62,140 nt of DNA from JAGOVB01 sp964481175 (GTDB lineage: Bacteria; Patescibacteriota; Minisyncoccia; Phycocordibacterales; PALSA-1337): contig CAYZSZ010000003.1 of the NCBI GenBank assembly GCA_964481175.1, positions 1 to 62,140 of the forward strand, in the 5' to 3' direction. Every line of letters starts with the position of its first letter. The first letter of the stretch is position 1. Below the pieces are notes generated by a model. That model was not told where the DNA came from. It worked only from the letters and a program-made list of their open reading frames with translations, and did not search any database. The translations under genes and the position numbers were made by a program. Positions 44,922-52,762 of the stretch are shown in pieces.

Positions 44922-45896
44922 ATGCAAAAGCCATACATACAGCATGACGGTAGGATCATTTCGGATACTACTTTTAAACATGTGATGGCAATTACACTAG
45001 ACCCTCGTAGCAATTACGAAGTGGGTATCATCCGCTGTATTACGAGCCGCTCGGGGAATCTGCTGTACAGAGGGAATGTTGATCGTAGTGTTCTTCATAA
45101 AATAAACAAAAACTCAAATGGCACCTTTTCGATTGGGGAACAACTAAAGATAAAAAATGAGGAAGAGATTATCAAAAAAGTAACACCGGAAGGGGGCTTT
45201 GATTTTATCGGTCTCGAAGACCCGGATATTTGGTGGGAAGGTGACGATATTCATGTGTATTTTACTATCCCGTTCGCACCTACCGAACCGAAAGCAAAGT
45301 TTAAGATATATTTGGGCCATGCTGTAGGGAAAGATCTTGATACTTTGGAGATGACGATGCCAGTTTTGATGCAAGATTCACTCGGAGGAGCAAAAGAAGT
45401 TTCGATTGCTCCGATAAATTCGAGCGGAGTACGGCTAAACCTTGTAGAATCAGCGCATGGCACTCGAGTTGCGATCGCAAAAGATATGAACGGTCCATGG
45501 GAGTTTGGTGATTTTGCGTTTGATCCAAACGATCACGATATTCCATGGATTGGAAAAGATGCTTCACCAGGGCCTTTGTTTTCAAAAGAATTTATTGATG
45601 TTGGAGAAGGAAAAAGACTCGGAATCATCAACGGTAGAGAGAAAAATGAGATAGTAGACGGCAAAGTTCTTTATAAAACATTCAGCATCGGTCTTTTTAT
45701 CTACAACTATGAAGAGGGAAAGATCGAGTGGGTTTCGCCTGAGCCGTTTATCCAAGACACTGAGGCAAAAATCATTACATTTGCGAGCCAATTAGTAGAA
45801 CATGGCGATGGAACAGCTATATTGTACGCTCATGTTGACGATTCATTTGTCCGTGCGTACACACTCAATACCGATGCCATTAAACTGTTAATTTAA
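44922..45896 (+). CDS. GH130-like five-bladed beta-propeller protein
   Basis: A 324-residue cytoplasmic protein (no signal) with repeated beta strands of a propeller. The motif GLEDPDIWWEGDDIHVYFT resembles the catalytic-Asp blade of GH130 mannoside phosphorylases and related GH43/GH32 folds, and SPGPLFSKEF and ILYAHVDDSFV fit later blades. Substrate and catalysis are uncertain, as several CPR relatives are annotated only as 'glycosidase'. The ATG sits 1 nt after the 3' end of tRNA-Arg, so RNase Z maturation of the tRNA would leave a leaderless message. An in-frame ATG alternative at 44937-44940 was not seen. Confidence 0.7.
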   Translation: MQKPYIQHDGRIISDTTFKHVMAITLDPRSNYEVGIIRCITSRSGNLLYRGNVDRSVLHKINKNSNGTFSIGEQLKIKNEEEIIKKVTPEGGFDFIGLEDPDIWWEGDDIHVYFTIPFAPTEPKAKFKIYLGHAVGKDLDTLEMTMPVLMQDSLGGAKEVSIAPINSSGVRLNLVESAHGTRVAIAKDMNGPWEFGDFAFDPNDHDIPWIGKDASPGPLFSKEFIDVGEGKRLGIINGREKNEIVDGKVLYKTFSIGLFIYNYEEGKIEWVSPEPFIQDTEAKIITFASQLVEHGDGTAILYAHVDDSFVRAYTLNTDAIKLLI

Positions 45897-45920
45897 AGCA
45901 CTTTCTGCTATACTCATCCC

Positions 45921-46193
45921 ATGACCCCAGAAGAGCGTGATCTTTTGTTTAAAACACACGAACTGGCCGAGGAGAACAATAAGATGCTCCGCAGTCTTCG
46001 CAATGCTCAACGTTGGGACAGAGTCATCAAATACGGATACTGGGTAGTCATCATTGCACTTACATTTGGGGCATACTACTTTATCCAGCCATTTATGGAG
46101 TCATTGGGAGTGTCTACAAGCACCCTCATGAGATCTCCAAAAGGAGATACGCAAAAGGTGAGTGATTTGCAGCAATTCTTAAAAGAAATATAA
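45921..46193 (+). CDS. small coiled-coil/membrane protein
   Basis: A 90-residue protein: charged N-terminal helix likely to form a coiled coil (EERDLLFKTHELAEENNKML), one hydrophobic helix (~37-58), and a polar C-terminus. I recognise this layout from other Parcubacteria but not the function. TATACT (45909-45914) lies 6 nt before the ATG. The stop TAA (46191-46193) abuts the first base of tRNA-Phe with no gap, so 5' processing of the tRNA leaves the mRNA ending exactly at its stop codon. Confidence 0.68.
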   Translation: MTPEERDLLFKTHELAEENNKMLRSLRNAQRWDRVIKYGYWVVIIALTFGAYYFIQPFMESLGVSTSTLMRSPKGDTQKVSDLQQFLKEI

Positions 46194-46266
46194 GCCGAGA
46201 TAGCTCAGTTGGTAGAGCGCTCCCCTGAAGAGGGATAGGTCACCAGTTCAAATCTGGTTCTCGGCA
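46194..46266 (+). tRNA. tRNA-Phe (GAA)
   Basis: 73 nt cloverleaf: acceptor GCCGAGA/TCTCGGC, D arm GCTC...GAGC, anticodon loop CTGAAGA (GAA), T arm ACCAG-TTCAAAT-CTGGT, discriminator A, CCA not encoded. The first pair of the anticodon stem is a C-T mismatch. Confidence 0.93.
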
Positions 46267-46275
46267 CACTAATCG

Positions 46276-46752
46276 TTATATAGTCTTTACCTTCAGCTTT
46301 GTCTGTCGCTTTTTGTCTAGTTTAGGCAGTTTCAATATCAAAAGACCGTGCTTTTCGATCGCGTCTGATTCTTCTACGTCTACTTCTTCTGGAAGGGTAA
46401 TAGTTCGAGCAAAAGCGCCCCAATAGAGCTCGCGGATGAAATAGTTGTCGTCTTGGATGACACGATCCTCCTCACGCTTGCCGCGGATAGTGACCATATC
46501 ACGAGTGATAGTGATGTCGAGATCTTCTGGGCGTACACCTGCAACCATAGTTTTGACGATGATGTGATCGTTTGTCTGATAGACATCTACAGTGAGCTGT
46601 CCTACTTTTTCTTCGGGCTCAAAAGGAGATGATCCTGTTTCTTCTTCAACCTCGCGTTCTTTTGTCTTTATCTTTGGAGCTGGTTCGTCAAACTCGCTTT
46701 CATCAAGCTTTACGGTTCCGGTCAGACGTTCAAAAAAAGATTTTTTAGACAT
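46276..46752 (-). CDS. small heat-shock protein, Hsp20/alpha-crystallin
   Basis: A 158-residue ATP-independent holdase. Residues ~50-150 form the alpha-crystallin domain: VDVYQTNDHIIVKTMVAGV, DLDITITRDMVTIRGKREE, ELYWGAFARTITLPEEVD, HGLLILKLPKL, followed by a short basic tail. The N-terminal ~45 residues are a charged, flexible arm (EVEEETGSSPFEPEE). It overlaps the end of the PrsW gene by 8 nt, so the two are coupled. It runs convergently into tRNA-Phe with only 9 nt between. Confidence 0.93.
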   Translation of the reverse strand: MSKKSFFERLTGTVKLDESEFDEPAPKIKTKEREVEEETGSSPFEPEEKVGQLTVDVYQTNDHIIVKTMVAGVRPEDLDITITRDMVTIRGKREEDRVIQDDNYFIRELYWGAFARTITLPEEVDVEESDAIEKHGLLILKLPKLDKKRQTKLKVKTI

Positions 46753-47437
46753 AATGAGGTTTAATAGTTTTTACTTTTTCAAATAAGAGCATCAGTACAA
46801 CCACTGCAAGCCACACAACACTGAATATAGTGAGGGTTCCAAATGCTGATGCTTCTATTATAAAGAGATTAAAGAGAGTATGCAATGCCGTCGCGAGGAT
46901 AAGTCCAGTAAAAACAGCCAAATGTTTTATCTTTGAGTTTTCATAAAATGCGAGAGCAATACAAAGTCCGATAGATGCAGATGAAGCTATGTGTAGAAGT
47001 GATGCACCGATAAAGCGGAGGTTGGTAGTCACGATCGTACTTACAATATTACCGTCCATAATAGGTTTTAATACAAACAGCGCATTTTCTAACGCAGCAA
47101 AACCAAGCGCAGCCGTAATCATATAGATAATAGTATCGATAGGCTCGTCGATAATATCAGTAGATAGTGCCACAATAAATGCCGCTGAGAATTTTAAAAA
47201 TTCTTCAGTAAAAGCCCATAAAAGATACTGTTCAGATGAGCCTTTACTCGTATGGTCAGCAATGAGCATTTGGATCGGCAATACAATGATGACCGACAGC
47301 ATTCCAGCCAAAAATGTTTTTGAAATACGGCTACGAGGCTCAGGGTGGAGATTGTCTTCGCGAAGCCAAAACCAAAGCCACAATAGCGCTGGTAATACTC
47401 CTGACAGAAGAGCGAGAGAAACTGCAGTTACATTCAT
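46745..47437 (-). CDS. PrsW-like intramembrane protease
   Basis: A 230-residue membrane protein with about seven hydrophobic helices. The PrsW family motifs are visible: FTEEFLKF (EExxK), DEPIDTIIYMITAALGFAALEN (DExxD, GxxFxxxEN). PrsW cleaves anti-sigma factors in Bacillus; the substrate here is unknown. The gene lies in a coupled pair with Hsp20, which makes a stress connection plausible (inference). Confidence 0.82.
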   Translation of the reverse strand: MNVTAVSLALLSGVLPALLWLWFWLREDNLHPEPRSRISKTFLAGMLSVIIVLPIQMLIADHTSKGSSEQYLLWAFTEEFLKFSAAFIVALSTDIIDEPIDTIIYMITAALGFAALENALFVLKPIMDGNIVSTIVTTNLRFIGASLLHIASSASIGLCIALAFYENSKIKHLAVFTGLILATALHTLFNLFIIEASAFGTLTIFSVVWLAVVVLMLLFEKVKTIKPHYV

Positions 47438-47444
47438 GCACCTA

Positions 47445-49520
47445 TTATATCACCCAAGGTTCGATAATGAGTGGGGATTTCTCGTTTGTAGACCAGATCT
47501 CCTCTGTGATAAAAGGCATAAAAGGGTGGAGGGCGATCAAAATTTTCTTATGAATCTGCAAAAGCAAACTTTGTCTACTTGGATCGAGTATTGTTTTACT
47601 CTCTTCAAGTATTTTGTCAGCAAACTCATGCCAAACATAGTGATAGAGCTTTTCTGCAACGAGATAGAACTTGTATTCATCCATTTCTTTTGTGATCTCT
47701 TTCAAAAGCGCATCAAAATCGTCCATGATCTTTTGATCACGTTCGTTTAGTTTTTCTGTCGATGAACAGTTTGTGTAGATAAACCGAGTGATGTTCCAAA
47801 GTTTGTTTGAAAAGTTTCGGTAGCCTTTTATTTTATCCTCACCTATTTTGCTATCATTTCCTGGACCTACTCCCACGATGAGGGACATACGTGTAGCATC
47901 TGCGCCGTATTTTTTTGCCATATCTACTGGATCGATATTGTTTCCGAGAGATTTGCTGATCTTGCGGCCTTTTTCATCACGAACAAGACCGTGTAGGTAC
48001 ACTGTTTTGAAAGGAATTTCGCCTAGGATGTATTCGCTCATCATAATCATACGAGCAACCCAGAAGAAGAGGATATCCGTACCAGTTTCGATGATAGTTG
48101 TTGGGTGATACTGCTTATCAAATTTGTCTGGCCAGCCGAGGGTAGAGAAAGTCCATAGACCAGATGAGAACCAAGTATCGAGGGTATCCTCATCCTGTTT
48201 CCAACCTTCGCCTTGTGGTGGCGTGATGTCACAATATATCTCATCGCCCTTGTACCACACAGGTACACGATGTCCGTACCAGATCTGTCGGCTGATACAC
48301 CAGTCGCGGAGGTTTTCGATCCAGTGGAAGTAGACTTTTTTGTATCGATCAGGGAGAATCTCGATCTTTTCGCCAGCTTTGAGCATGAGATCTTTCAGGC
48401 TCTTACCATCGCGGAACTTTTTATTTACATCGATAAACCACTGGAGCTTTGGTAAAGGCTCGACAATACCGCCAGTACGCTCTGCGGTGCTGATGTTCTG
48501 TATGATCTCTTCTTCTTTTTCCAAAAGTCCCTCTTTTTTGATCCATTCGACGATAAGTTCGCGTGCCTCTGAAGTTTTCTTTCCAGCAAAATCTGATACG
48601 GTGAGTTTCGCATACTCATTGATCACTGGTTTTATCTCGAGATCGTGTCGCTGTGCTATCTCATAGTCCACCATGCTGTGGGCTGGTGTCACACCGAGTG
48701 CTCCGGTACCAAATTCTTTTTCTACTTTTTCATCTGCGATGATTTTTATATGAATCGGTGCGCCAGCAAAAACTGCATCGTACTCTTTTCCAATATACTG
48801 CTTGTACCGCTCATCCGTAGGGTGTACTGCAACTGCTACGTCTCCTACTTTTGTCTCAGGTCGAGTGGTGGAAATAGAAATAGGGAAGTCTTTTGAATAT
48901 TTAAACGTATACATCTTTGCCCTTCGCTCTTCGTATACGATCTCGTCATCAGAAATAGTTGTTTGTCCTTTTGGATCCCAGTTTACTACTCGGTACCCAC
49001 GATATATGAGACCGTCATCATACATTTTTTTGAAAACGGTTCGCACTGCGAGATTCCGCTGTTCGTCCAGAGTAAATGCTTCACGAGACCAGTCGACTGA
49101 TGCGCCGAGCTTGCGAATCTGGTGGACTATGTGATCGTGGCTTTCTTTTGCAAAGGCATCGATACGTTTTAGTAGTTCTTCGCGACCGAGGTCGTGTCGG
49201 CTTTTACCTTCTGCTTTTTGGATTTCTTTTTCTACTTTTGACTGGGTAGCGATAGCTGCATGGTCAGTTCCTGGGATCCAGAGAGTTTTCTTTCCTTGCA
49301 TACGTGCATAGCGAACCATGATGTCCTCAATAGCGATCATGAGGGCACTACCCATGTGCAGTATCCCTGTTACGTTTGGCGGTGGAAGAACGATAGAAAA
49401 AGGCTCCTTGTGGCGAGCAGGGAGATTGTCGGGATTAAAGTATCCACTTTTGAGCCATCCCTCATATATACGGTCCTCAGTTTCGAGAGGGGAATAGGGC
49501 TTTAGAAATTTATCATGCAT
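47445..49520 (-). CDS. valS: valyl-tRNA synthetase, shortened
   Basis: Charges tRNA-Val with valine. 691 residues from ATG 49520 (MHDKFLKPYSPLE); the frame extends upstream but the extra residues are not family-like. HIGH-like motif NVTGILHMGSAL and KISKSLGN (KMSKS) are present, as is the CP1 editing domain (STTRPETKVGDVAVAVHPTDE, GTGALGVTPAHSMVDYE). The protein stops shortly after EEIWSTNEKSPLIIEPW, where bacterial ValRS usually has a further ~150 residues including the coiled-coil tRNA-binding arm. TATATT (49528-49533) lies 7 nt before the ATG, giving it its own promoter. tRNA-Val (GAC) is in this window. Confidence 0.95.
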   Translation of the reverse strand: MHDKFLKPYSPLETEDRIYEGWLKSGYFNPDNLPARHKEPFSIVLPPPNVTGILHMGSALMIAIEDIMVRYARMQGKKTLWIPGTDHAAIATQSKVEKEIQKAEGKSRHDLGREELLKRIDAFAKESHDHIVHQIRKLGASVDWSREAFTLDEQRNLAVRTVFKKMYDDGLIYRGYRVVNWDPKGQTTISDDEIVYEERRAKMYTFKYSKDFPISISTTRPETKVGDVAVAVHPTDERYKQYIGKEYDAVFAGAPIHIKIIADEKVEKEFGTGALGVTPAHSMVDYEIAQRHDLEIKPVINEYAKLTVSDFAGKKTSEARELIVEWIKKEGLLEKEEEIIQNISTAERTGGIVEPLPKLQWFIDVNKKFRDGKSLKDLMLKAGEKIEILPDRYKKVYFHWIENLRDWCISRQIWYGHRVPVWYKGDEIYCDITPPQGEGWKQDEDTLDTWFSSGLWTFSTLGWPDKFDKQYHPTTIIETGTDILFFWVARMIMMSEYILGEIPFKTVYLHGLVRDEKGRKISKSLGNNIDPVDMAKKYGADATRMSLIVGVGPGNDSKIGEDKIKGYRNFSNKLWNITRFIYTNCSSTEKLNERDQKIMDDFDALLKEITKEMDEYKFYLVAEKLYHYVWHEFADKILEESKTILDPSRQSLLLQIHKKILIALHPFMPFITEEIWSTNEKSPLIIEPWVI

Positions 49521-49535
49521 GGCTCTAAATATAGC

Positions 49536-49626
49536 AAAAAAAAGAAACCCCGTCACCTACATTCGCAGGGCGGGGTATCTCAGTCAGACCACCTGACACA
49601 CGGTTTCAGGGACGTCTGACTTCGAT
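49536..49626 (-). ncRNA. candidate structured small RNA upstream of valS
   Basis: A minus-strand unit with its own promoter and terminator and no ORF. Hairpin 1 is AGTCAGAC (49582-49589)/GTCTGACT (49614-49621) enclosing CCTGA/TCAGG. Hairpin 2 is ACCCCG (49547-49552)/CGGGGT (49571-49576), followed in the transcript by a T-run (A-run 49536-49543). It lies upstream of the valS promoter, so it is more likely an independent sRNA than a leader, although read-through control of valS is possible. No known RNA family recognised. Confidence 0.45.
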
Positions 49627-49632
49627 AAAAAT

Positions 49633-49661
49633 AGTATATCACAGGTACTTGACTTTGTCCA
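49633..49661 (-). promoter_or_regulatory. promoter of the candidate small RNA
   Basis: Minus strand TGGACA (49656-49661), 17-nt spacer, TATACT (49633-49638). It lies within 3 nt of the TTGACT (49649-49654) on the other strand that serves the divergent gene at 49771. Confidence 0.5.
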
Positions 49662-49770
49662 TAGAATATGATAAGGTTTGCCACAGGTCCGAAGGGTATG
49701 TACGTAGCGTGTGCTATGTGCGTTTTATACCTCGACGGCAAACAAAGATCCTCGTCACGTTTCTTCTCTC

Positions 49771-50682
49771 ATGAAAAAACTCATCGCCAGTCTCATGGTG
49801 GCCCTCGCGGCCATCGTCACCGTCAGTGCGGCCCCCGCAGTTCAGTCCAACGCCAAGTTTGGTGACGGAATTCAACTGCTCGAGGGACCCCTGCTCCAAC
49901 GGCATGGCATCAGCCGCGCCTCCGAGCCCGGCCCCATTGTTGGGCCGCGGACGACCATCGTCAGTTTTTGGGTCGAAGGGCCGACCAAGACGAATCCGAA
50001 CTTCTCGGATTTCGCCAGTGGTGTGGCCCGCGGCATCATCAACGGGAATTTCCCGACCAATAGCGCGATGGATTTCACCCTCGTCGCCGAGCACCTGACA
50101 ACTTCGCTGGAGCGAATTCCGTGGAATGTGATCATGGTGTTTCCTCGGCAAGGCAATAAGGTCCGACTTTCGGACCTCGTTACCGAAGTGACCTGTCCGC
50201 AGGACGTCAACTTGAACGAAATCCAAACCTTCGGGCAGGCTGCGTACGCGCCCACGGCAATCGGCATTCTCAACAATGAGTTTGTCACGTCCGGTCCCGC
50301 GACGCGTGAGGTGGACTTCTTTGTCCTCCTCGTCGCCACCAAGAGCTACACCGCCTCATTCCCCGAGGTGCGGCAGTGGGTCGAGGTCGACAACGACCGT
50401 TTCGATATCACCATGAAGACCTCGATTGCAGGGGTTTCGGCGCTGTCGACGATTTCGTCCACGGGCTACGGCGTGCTTTACCCGCAGCTCTTCATCGAGC
50501 TTCAGGGTGCGAGCGCCCTTCTCGGGCATCCCTTGGGAAATCCGGGGCGCAGCTATGCGATCGTCGGGTACGAGTCCCTGATGTCGAGGGAGATGCGCTT
50601 CATTGGGAACGTGACCGGGACGGAGGAAGTTCTTCTCTCTGTCGATGGACCCATGGAGTTCTTCCAGTCCATCGGACTGTAA
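49771..50682 (+). CDS. GC-rich orphan exported protein
   Basis: A 303-residue protein starting MKKLIASLMVALAAIVTVSA, a clear signal peptide. I use ATG 49771; an upstream in-frame ATG (49711) would put the signal inside the protein. The remainder has no family that I recognise; it is rich in beta-type segments. G+C is much higher than in the surroundings (39 of 60 at 49921-49980), and codon use differs from neighbours. TTGACT precedes it (49649), but no well-spaced -10 was found. A strong terminator follows at 50707. With the 6218 and 53728 genes it forms a class of self-contained, compositionally foreign single genes. Confidence 0.65.
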   Translation: MKKLIASLMVALAAIVTVSAAPAVQSNAKFGDGIQLLEGPLLQRHGISRASEPGPIVGPRTTIVSFWVEGPTKTNPNFSDFASGVARGIINGNFPTNSAMDFTLVAEHLTTSLERIPWNVIMVFPRQGNKVRLSDLVTEVTCPQDVNLNEIQTFGQAAYAPTAIGILNNEFVTSGPATREVDFFVLLVATKSYTASFPEVRQWVEVDNDRFDITMKTSIAGVSALSTISSTGYGVLYPQLFIELQGASALLGHPLGNPGRSYAIVGYESLMSREMRFIGNVTGTEEVLLSVDGPMEFFQSIGL

Positions 50683-50706
50683 ATTCGGGCCCAAAGATGG
50701 CCTACA

Positions 50707-50743
50707 CAGCGCTGCTTCTCACGAGGCGGCGCTGATTCTTTTT
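50707..50743 (+). terminator. terminator of the 49771 gene
   Basis: CAGCGCTGC (50707-50715) pairs with GCGGCGCTG (50726-50734), then ATTCTTTTT. Confidence 0.85.
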
Positions 50744-50758
50744 ATGCATAAAAAGGTA

Positions 50759-50786
50759 TTGACTTTTTCCTATACTATGATATACT
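50759..50786 (+). promoter_or_regulatory. promoter of the 50836 gene
   Basis: TTGACT (50759-50764), 16-nt spacer, TATACT (50781-50786). The ~43-nt leader holds a weak AAAGG/CCTTT hairpin followed by T-rich sequence, a possible attenuator. The remainder of the gap from 50683 is the preceding terminator. Confidence 0.7.
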
Positions 50787-50835
50787 GTGCTACATAAAGG
50801 TTATTGAAAGCCTTTTTTATTTTTAAGTAAAAACT

Positions 50836-51678
50836 ATGAAAAACATTATCAAAATCGTGAGTTCTGCTCTTGTTGCCGTCCTTGCACTCGGATCTGTAGC
50901 TTTCGCTGCACCTAGTTCACAGTCAAACGGTAGCTCAGCAGGTGCAAACAGCGCTCCGACTTCTCAGTCAAATGGGAACTCAGCTGGAACTACTGGAACC
51001 GGACCTGGTACACAGTCAAATGGTAACTCTGCAGGAACTGCAGGTACTGGACCAGGTACCCAGTCAAATGGGAACTCAGCTGGAACTGTAGATTCATCTA
51101 CTGGAAATGGTAATGGATCAAACGGCTCATCAAAATCATCACGCCGATCAAGCGGTGGTGGTTACCGAACAACTATTGCTCTTACTAACGTAAAAGTAAA
51201 CGTAGTCGGCGATAAAGCTACTGTAACTTGGGATACAACTCCAGCAGCTACAGGTATGCTTGTTTACGGACCTATATCACTCGCTACACCTACAAATGCA
51301 ACTTCATTCTATGGATATGCAGCAGGCACAGCAGTAACAGGTGCTACTACAAATCATTCACACACATTTACTATGGCTAAGAACGTTACATACTATGTAC
51401 GTCCAGTAGCTATCCTCGGTTCACGTGCTGTGTATGGTTCTGAAGTAAAGATTAACAAGACTACTGGTACAACTATCACAAAGACAGGTGCTCCAGCAGT
51501 TGGAACTATCTTTGATGCTCCTACAAAGACAAAGATCGATACAAAGATCCCAGACGATGTAGAAGTTAGCAAGGACGGTGGTAAAAACGTTGCAAACGTA
51601 AAGGATGCAGCTCCATCAAAGATCGGATCATTCTTCAAAAAGATCTGGAATACAATAGCCTCTCCTTTCTGTAAATAA
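50836..51678 (+). CDS. secreted repeat protein with FN3-like domain
   Basis: A 280-residue exported protein: signal peptide (1-24); low-complexity repeats (residues ~27-90) built from QSNGNSAGT units, with two copies of a 17-residue unit (GTGPGTQSNGNSAG) ; Ser/Arg linker SKSSRRSSGGGYR; then a beta-sandwich domain (~113-215, LTNVKVNVVGDKATVTWDTTP with matching tail YYVRPVAIL) similar to fibronectin type III; and a C-terminal tail ending in a hydrophobic IWNTIASPFCK. The single Cys near the C-terminus is notable. Well-expressed appearance (strong promoter, strong terminator) suggests an abundant surface or released protein. Function unknown. Confidence 0.68.
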   Translation: MKNIIKIVSSALVAVLALGSVAFAAPSSQSNGSSAGANSAPTSQSNGNSAGTTGTGPGTQSNGNSAGTAGTGPGTQSNGNSAGTVDSSTGNGNGSNGSSKSSRRSSGGGYRTTIALTNVKVNVVGDKATVTWDTTPAATGMLVYGPISLATPTNATSFYGYAAGTAVTGATTNHSHTFTMAKNVTYYVRPVAILGSRAVYGSEVKINKTTGTTITKTGAPAVGTIFDAPTKTKIDTKIPDDVEVSKDGGKNVANVKDAAPSKIGSFFKKIWNTIASPFCK

Positions 51679-51683
51679 CAGAA

Positions 51684-51714
51684 ACAAAAAAACCGCCTTC
51701 GGGCGGTTTTTTTG
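51684..51714. terminator. bidirectional terminator between the 50836 gene and tsaD
   Basis: AAAAAAACCGCC-TTCG-GGCGGTTTTTTT, a UUCG-capped stem with runs on both sides, between convergent genes. Confidence 0.92.
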
Positions 51715-51716
51715 TT

Positions 51717-52688
51717 TTATAGACTTAGGTTACCTTCTGCTTTTATCTCAGTCTTTACCTCTCCAAAAGCTCCAGCAAGTGCAATCATGACTGCATTGTC
51801 TCCTGATAGATGTTTGTCCGGGGTGTAAGTAGGGATGCCTAGAGTCTTTAGGTTTTCTAGAATGTACGTATTTGCGCTTACGCCTCCTCCGATGATGAGT
51901 GACTGAGGTCCGTATTGTTCGATTGCATCTTTTGTTTTTGAGACGAGAACATCAGTGACTGCTTGTTCAAATTCTCGCTCTAATCCAACTATTTCTTTTC
52001 GTTCTTTGAGGGCGTAGAGTACCGAGGTTTTCAATCCTGCAAAAGAAAAATCTAGATCTTTTGAGTGGACCATCGGGCGGGGTAGAGTGATTTCTGGGGT
52101 AATGTTTTGATCACGTTGCGCACGAGCACGCTTTGAGATCTCTGGTCCACCTGGATATGAGATGTCGAGCATGCGTGCCACTTTGTCATATGCTTCGCCG
52201 ACTGCATCGTCGCGAGTCTTGCCGAGGATTTTGTAAGAGCCATATTTTTCCATGAGGACTAGTTCGGTATGTCCACCGCTTATGAGGAGGCAGAGTGCGG
52301 GAAATTGTACCGGTAGCAGTTTGTGATTTTCTTGATCGATGAGGCTACCAAAGATATGTCCCTCCATATGGTTTACAGGGACGATAGGGAAACCAAGGCT
52401 TTGTGCAAAGACGATACCAGTCCACAATGCAGGTTCCAATCCTGGTCCAAAAGTCACGGCGATCCGATCGATTTTGACTGGATTTTTTTCTATTAGATTC
52501 TTATAGAGAATAGGGAGTTTCTTTTCATGCTCTCGTTTTGCAAGCATGGGGAAGACTCCACCAAATTCTTTGTGGAGGTCGATCTGTGAATGGATGACGC
52601 TGTCGATGACTCGGTATGTGTCTCCATTTACTTCTAATAATGCCAACGCTGTTTCGTCACAGCTTGTTTCGATTCCTAGGATGATCAT
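51717..52688 (-). CDS. tsaD: tRNA threonylcarbamoyltransferase TsaD
   Basis: A 323-residue ASKHA-fold enzyme that transfers threonylcarbamoyl to A37 of ANN-decoding tRNAs (with TsaB/E/C, not in this window). The motifs LGIETSCDETALALLE, the metal-binding NHMEGHIFG (HxxxH, ~105-112), LLISGGHTEL and IIGGGVSANTYILE are present. The ATG at 52688 lies 1 nt after the 3' end of tRNA-Val, so tRNA 3' processing would leave a nearly leaderless tsaD message. A bidirectional terminator is right after the stop. Confidence 0.96.
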   Translation of the reverse strand: MIILGIETSCDETALALLEVNGDTYRVIDSVIHSQIDLHKEFGGVFPMLAKREHEKKLPILYKNLIEKNPVKIDRIAVTFGPGLEPALWTGIVFAQSLGFPIVPVNHMEGHIFGSLIDQENHKLLPVQFPALCLLISGGHTELVLMEKYGSYKILGKTRDDAVGEAYDKVARMLDISYPGGPEISKRARAQRDQNITPEITLPRPMVHSKDLDFSFAGLKTSVLYALKERKEIVGLEREFEQAVTDVLVSKTKDAIEQYGPQSLIIGGGVSANTYILENLKTLGIPTYTPDKHLSGDNAVMIALAGAFGEVKTEIKAEGNLSL

Positions 52689-52689
52689 G

Positions 52690-52762
52690 TGCGCGATAGA
52701 GGATTCGAACCTCTGACCCTCTCAACGTCAATGAGATGCTCTACCAACTGAGCTAACCGCGC
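52690..52762 (-). tRNA. tRNA-Val (GAC)
   Basis: 73 nt cloverleaf: acceptor GCGCGGT/ATCGCGC, D arm GCTC...GAGC, anticodon stem TCTCA/TGAGA with loop TTGACGT (GAC), T arm AGAGG-TTCGAAT-CCTCT, discriminator A, CCA not encoded. Its first 10 nt overlap the end of the upstream CDS (52753-53259). Confidence 0.94.

Noticed and set aside
49536..49626. Valine T-box leader or SRP RNA
   Set aside because: No T-box sequence (AGGGUGGNACCGCG) and no SRP tetraloop region (GGAAGG) are visible, and valS seems to have its own -10 downstream of the element.
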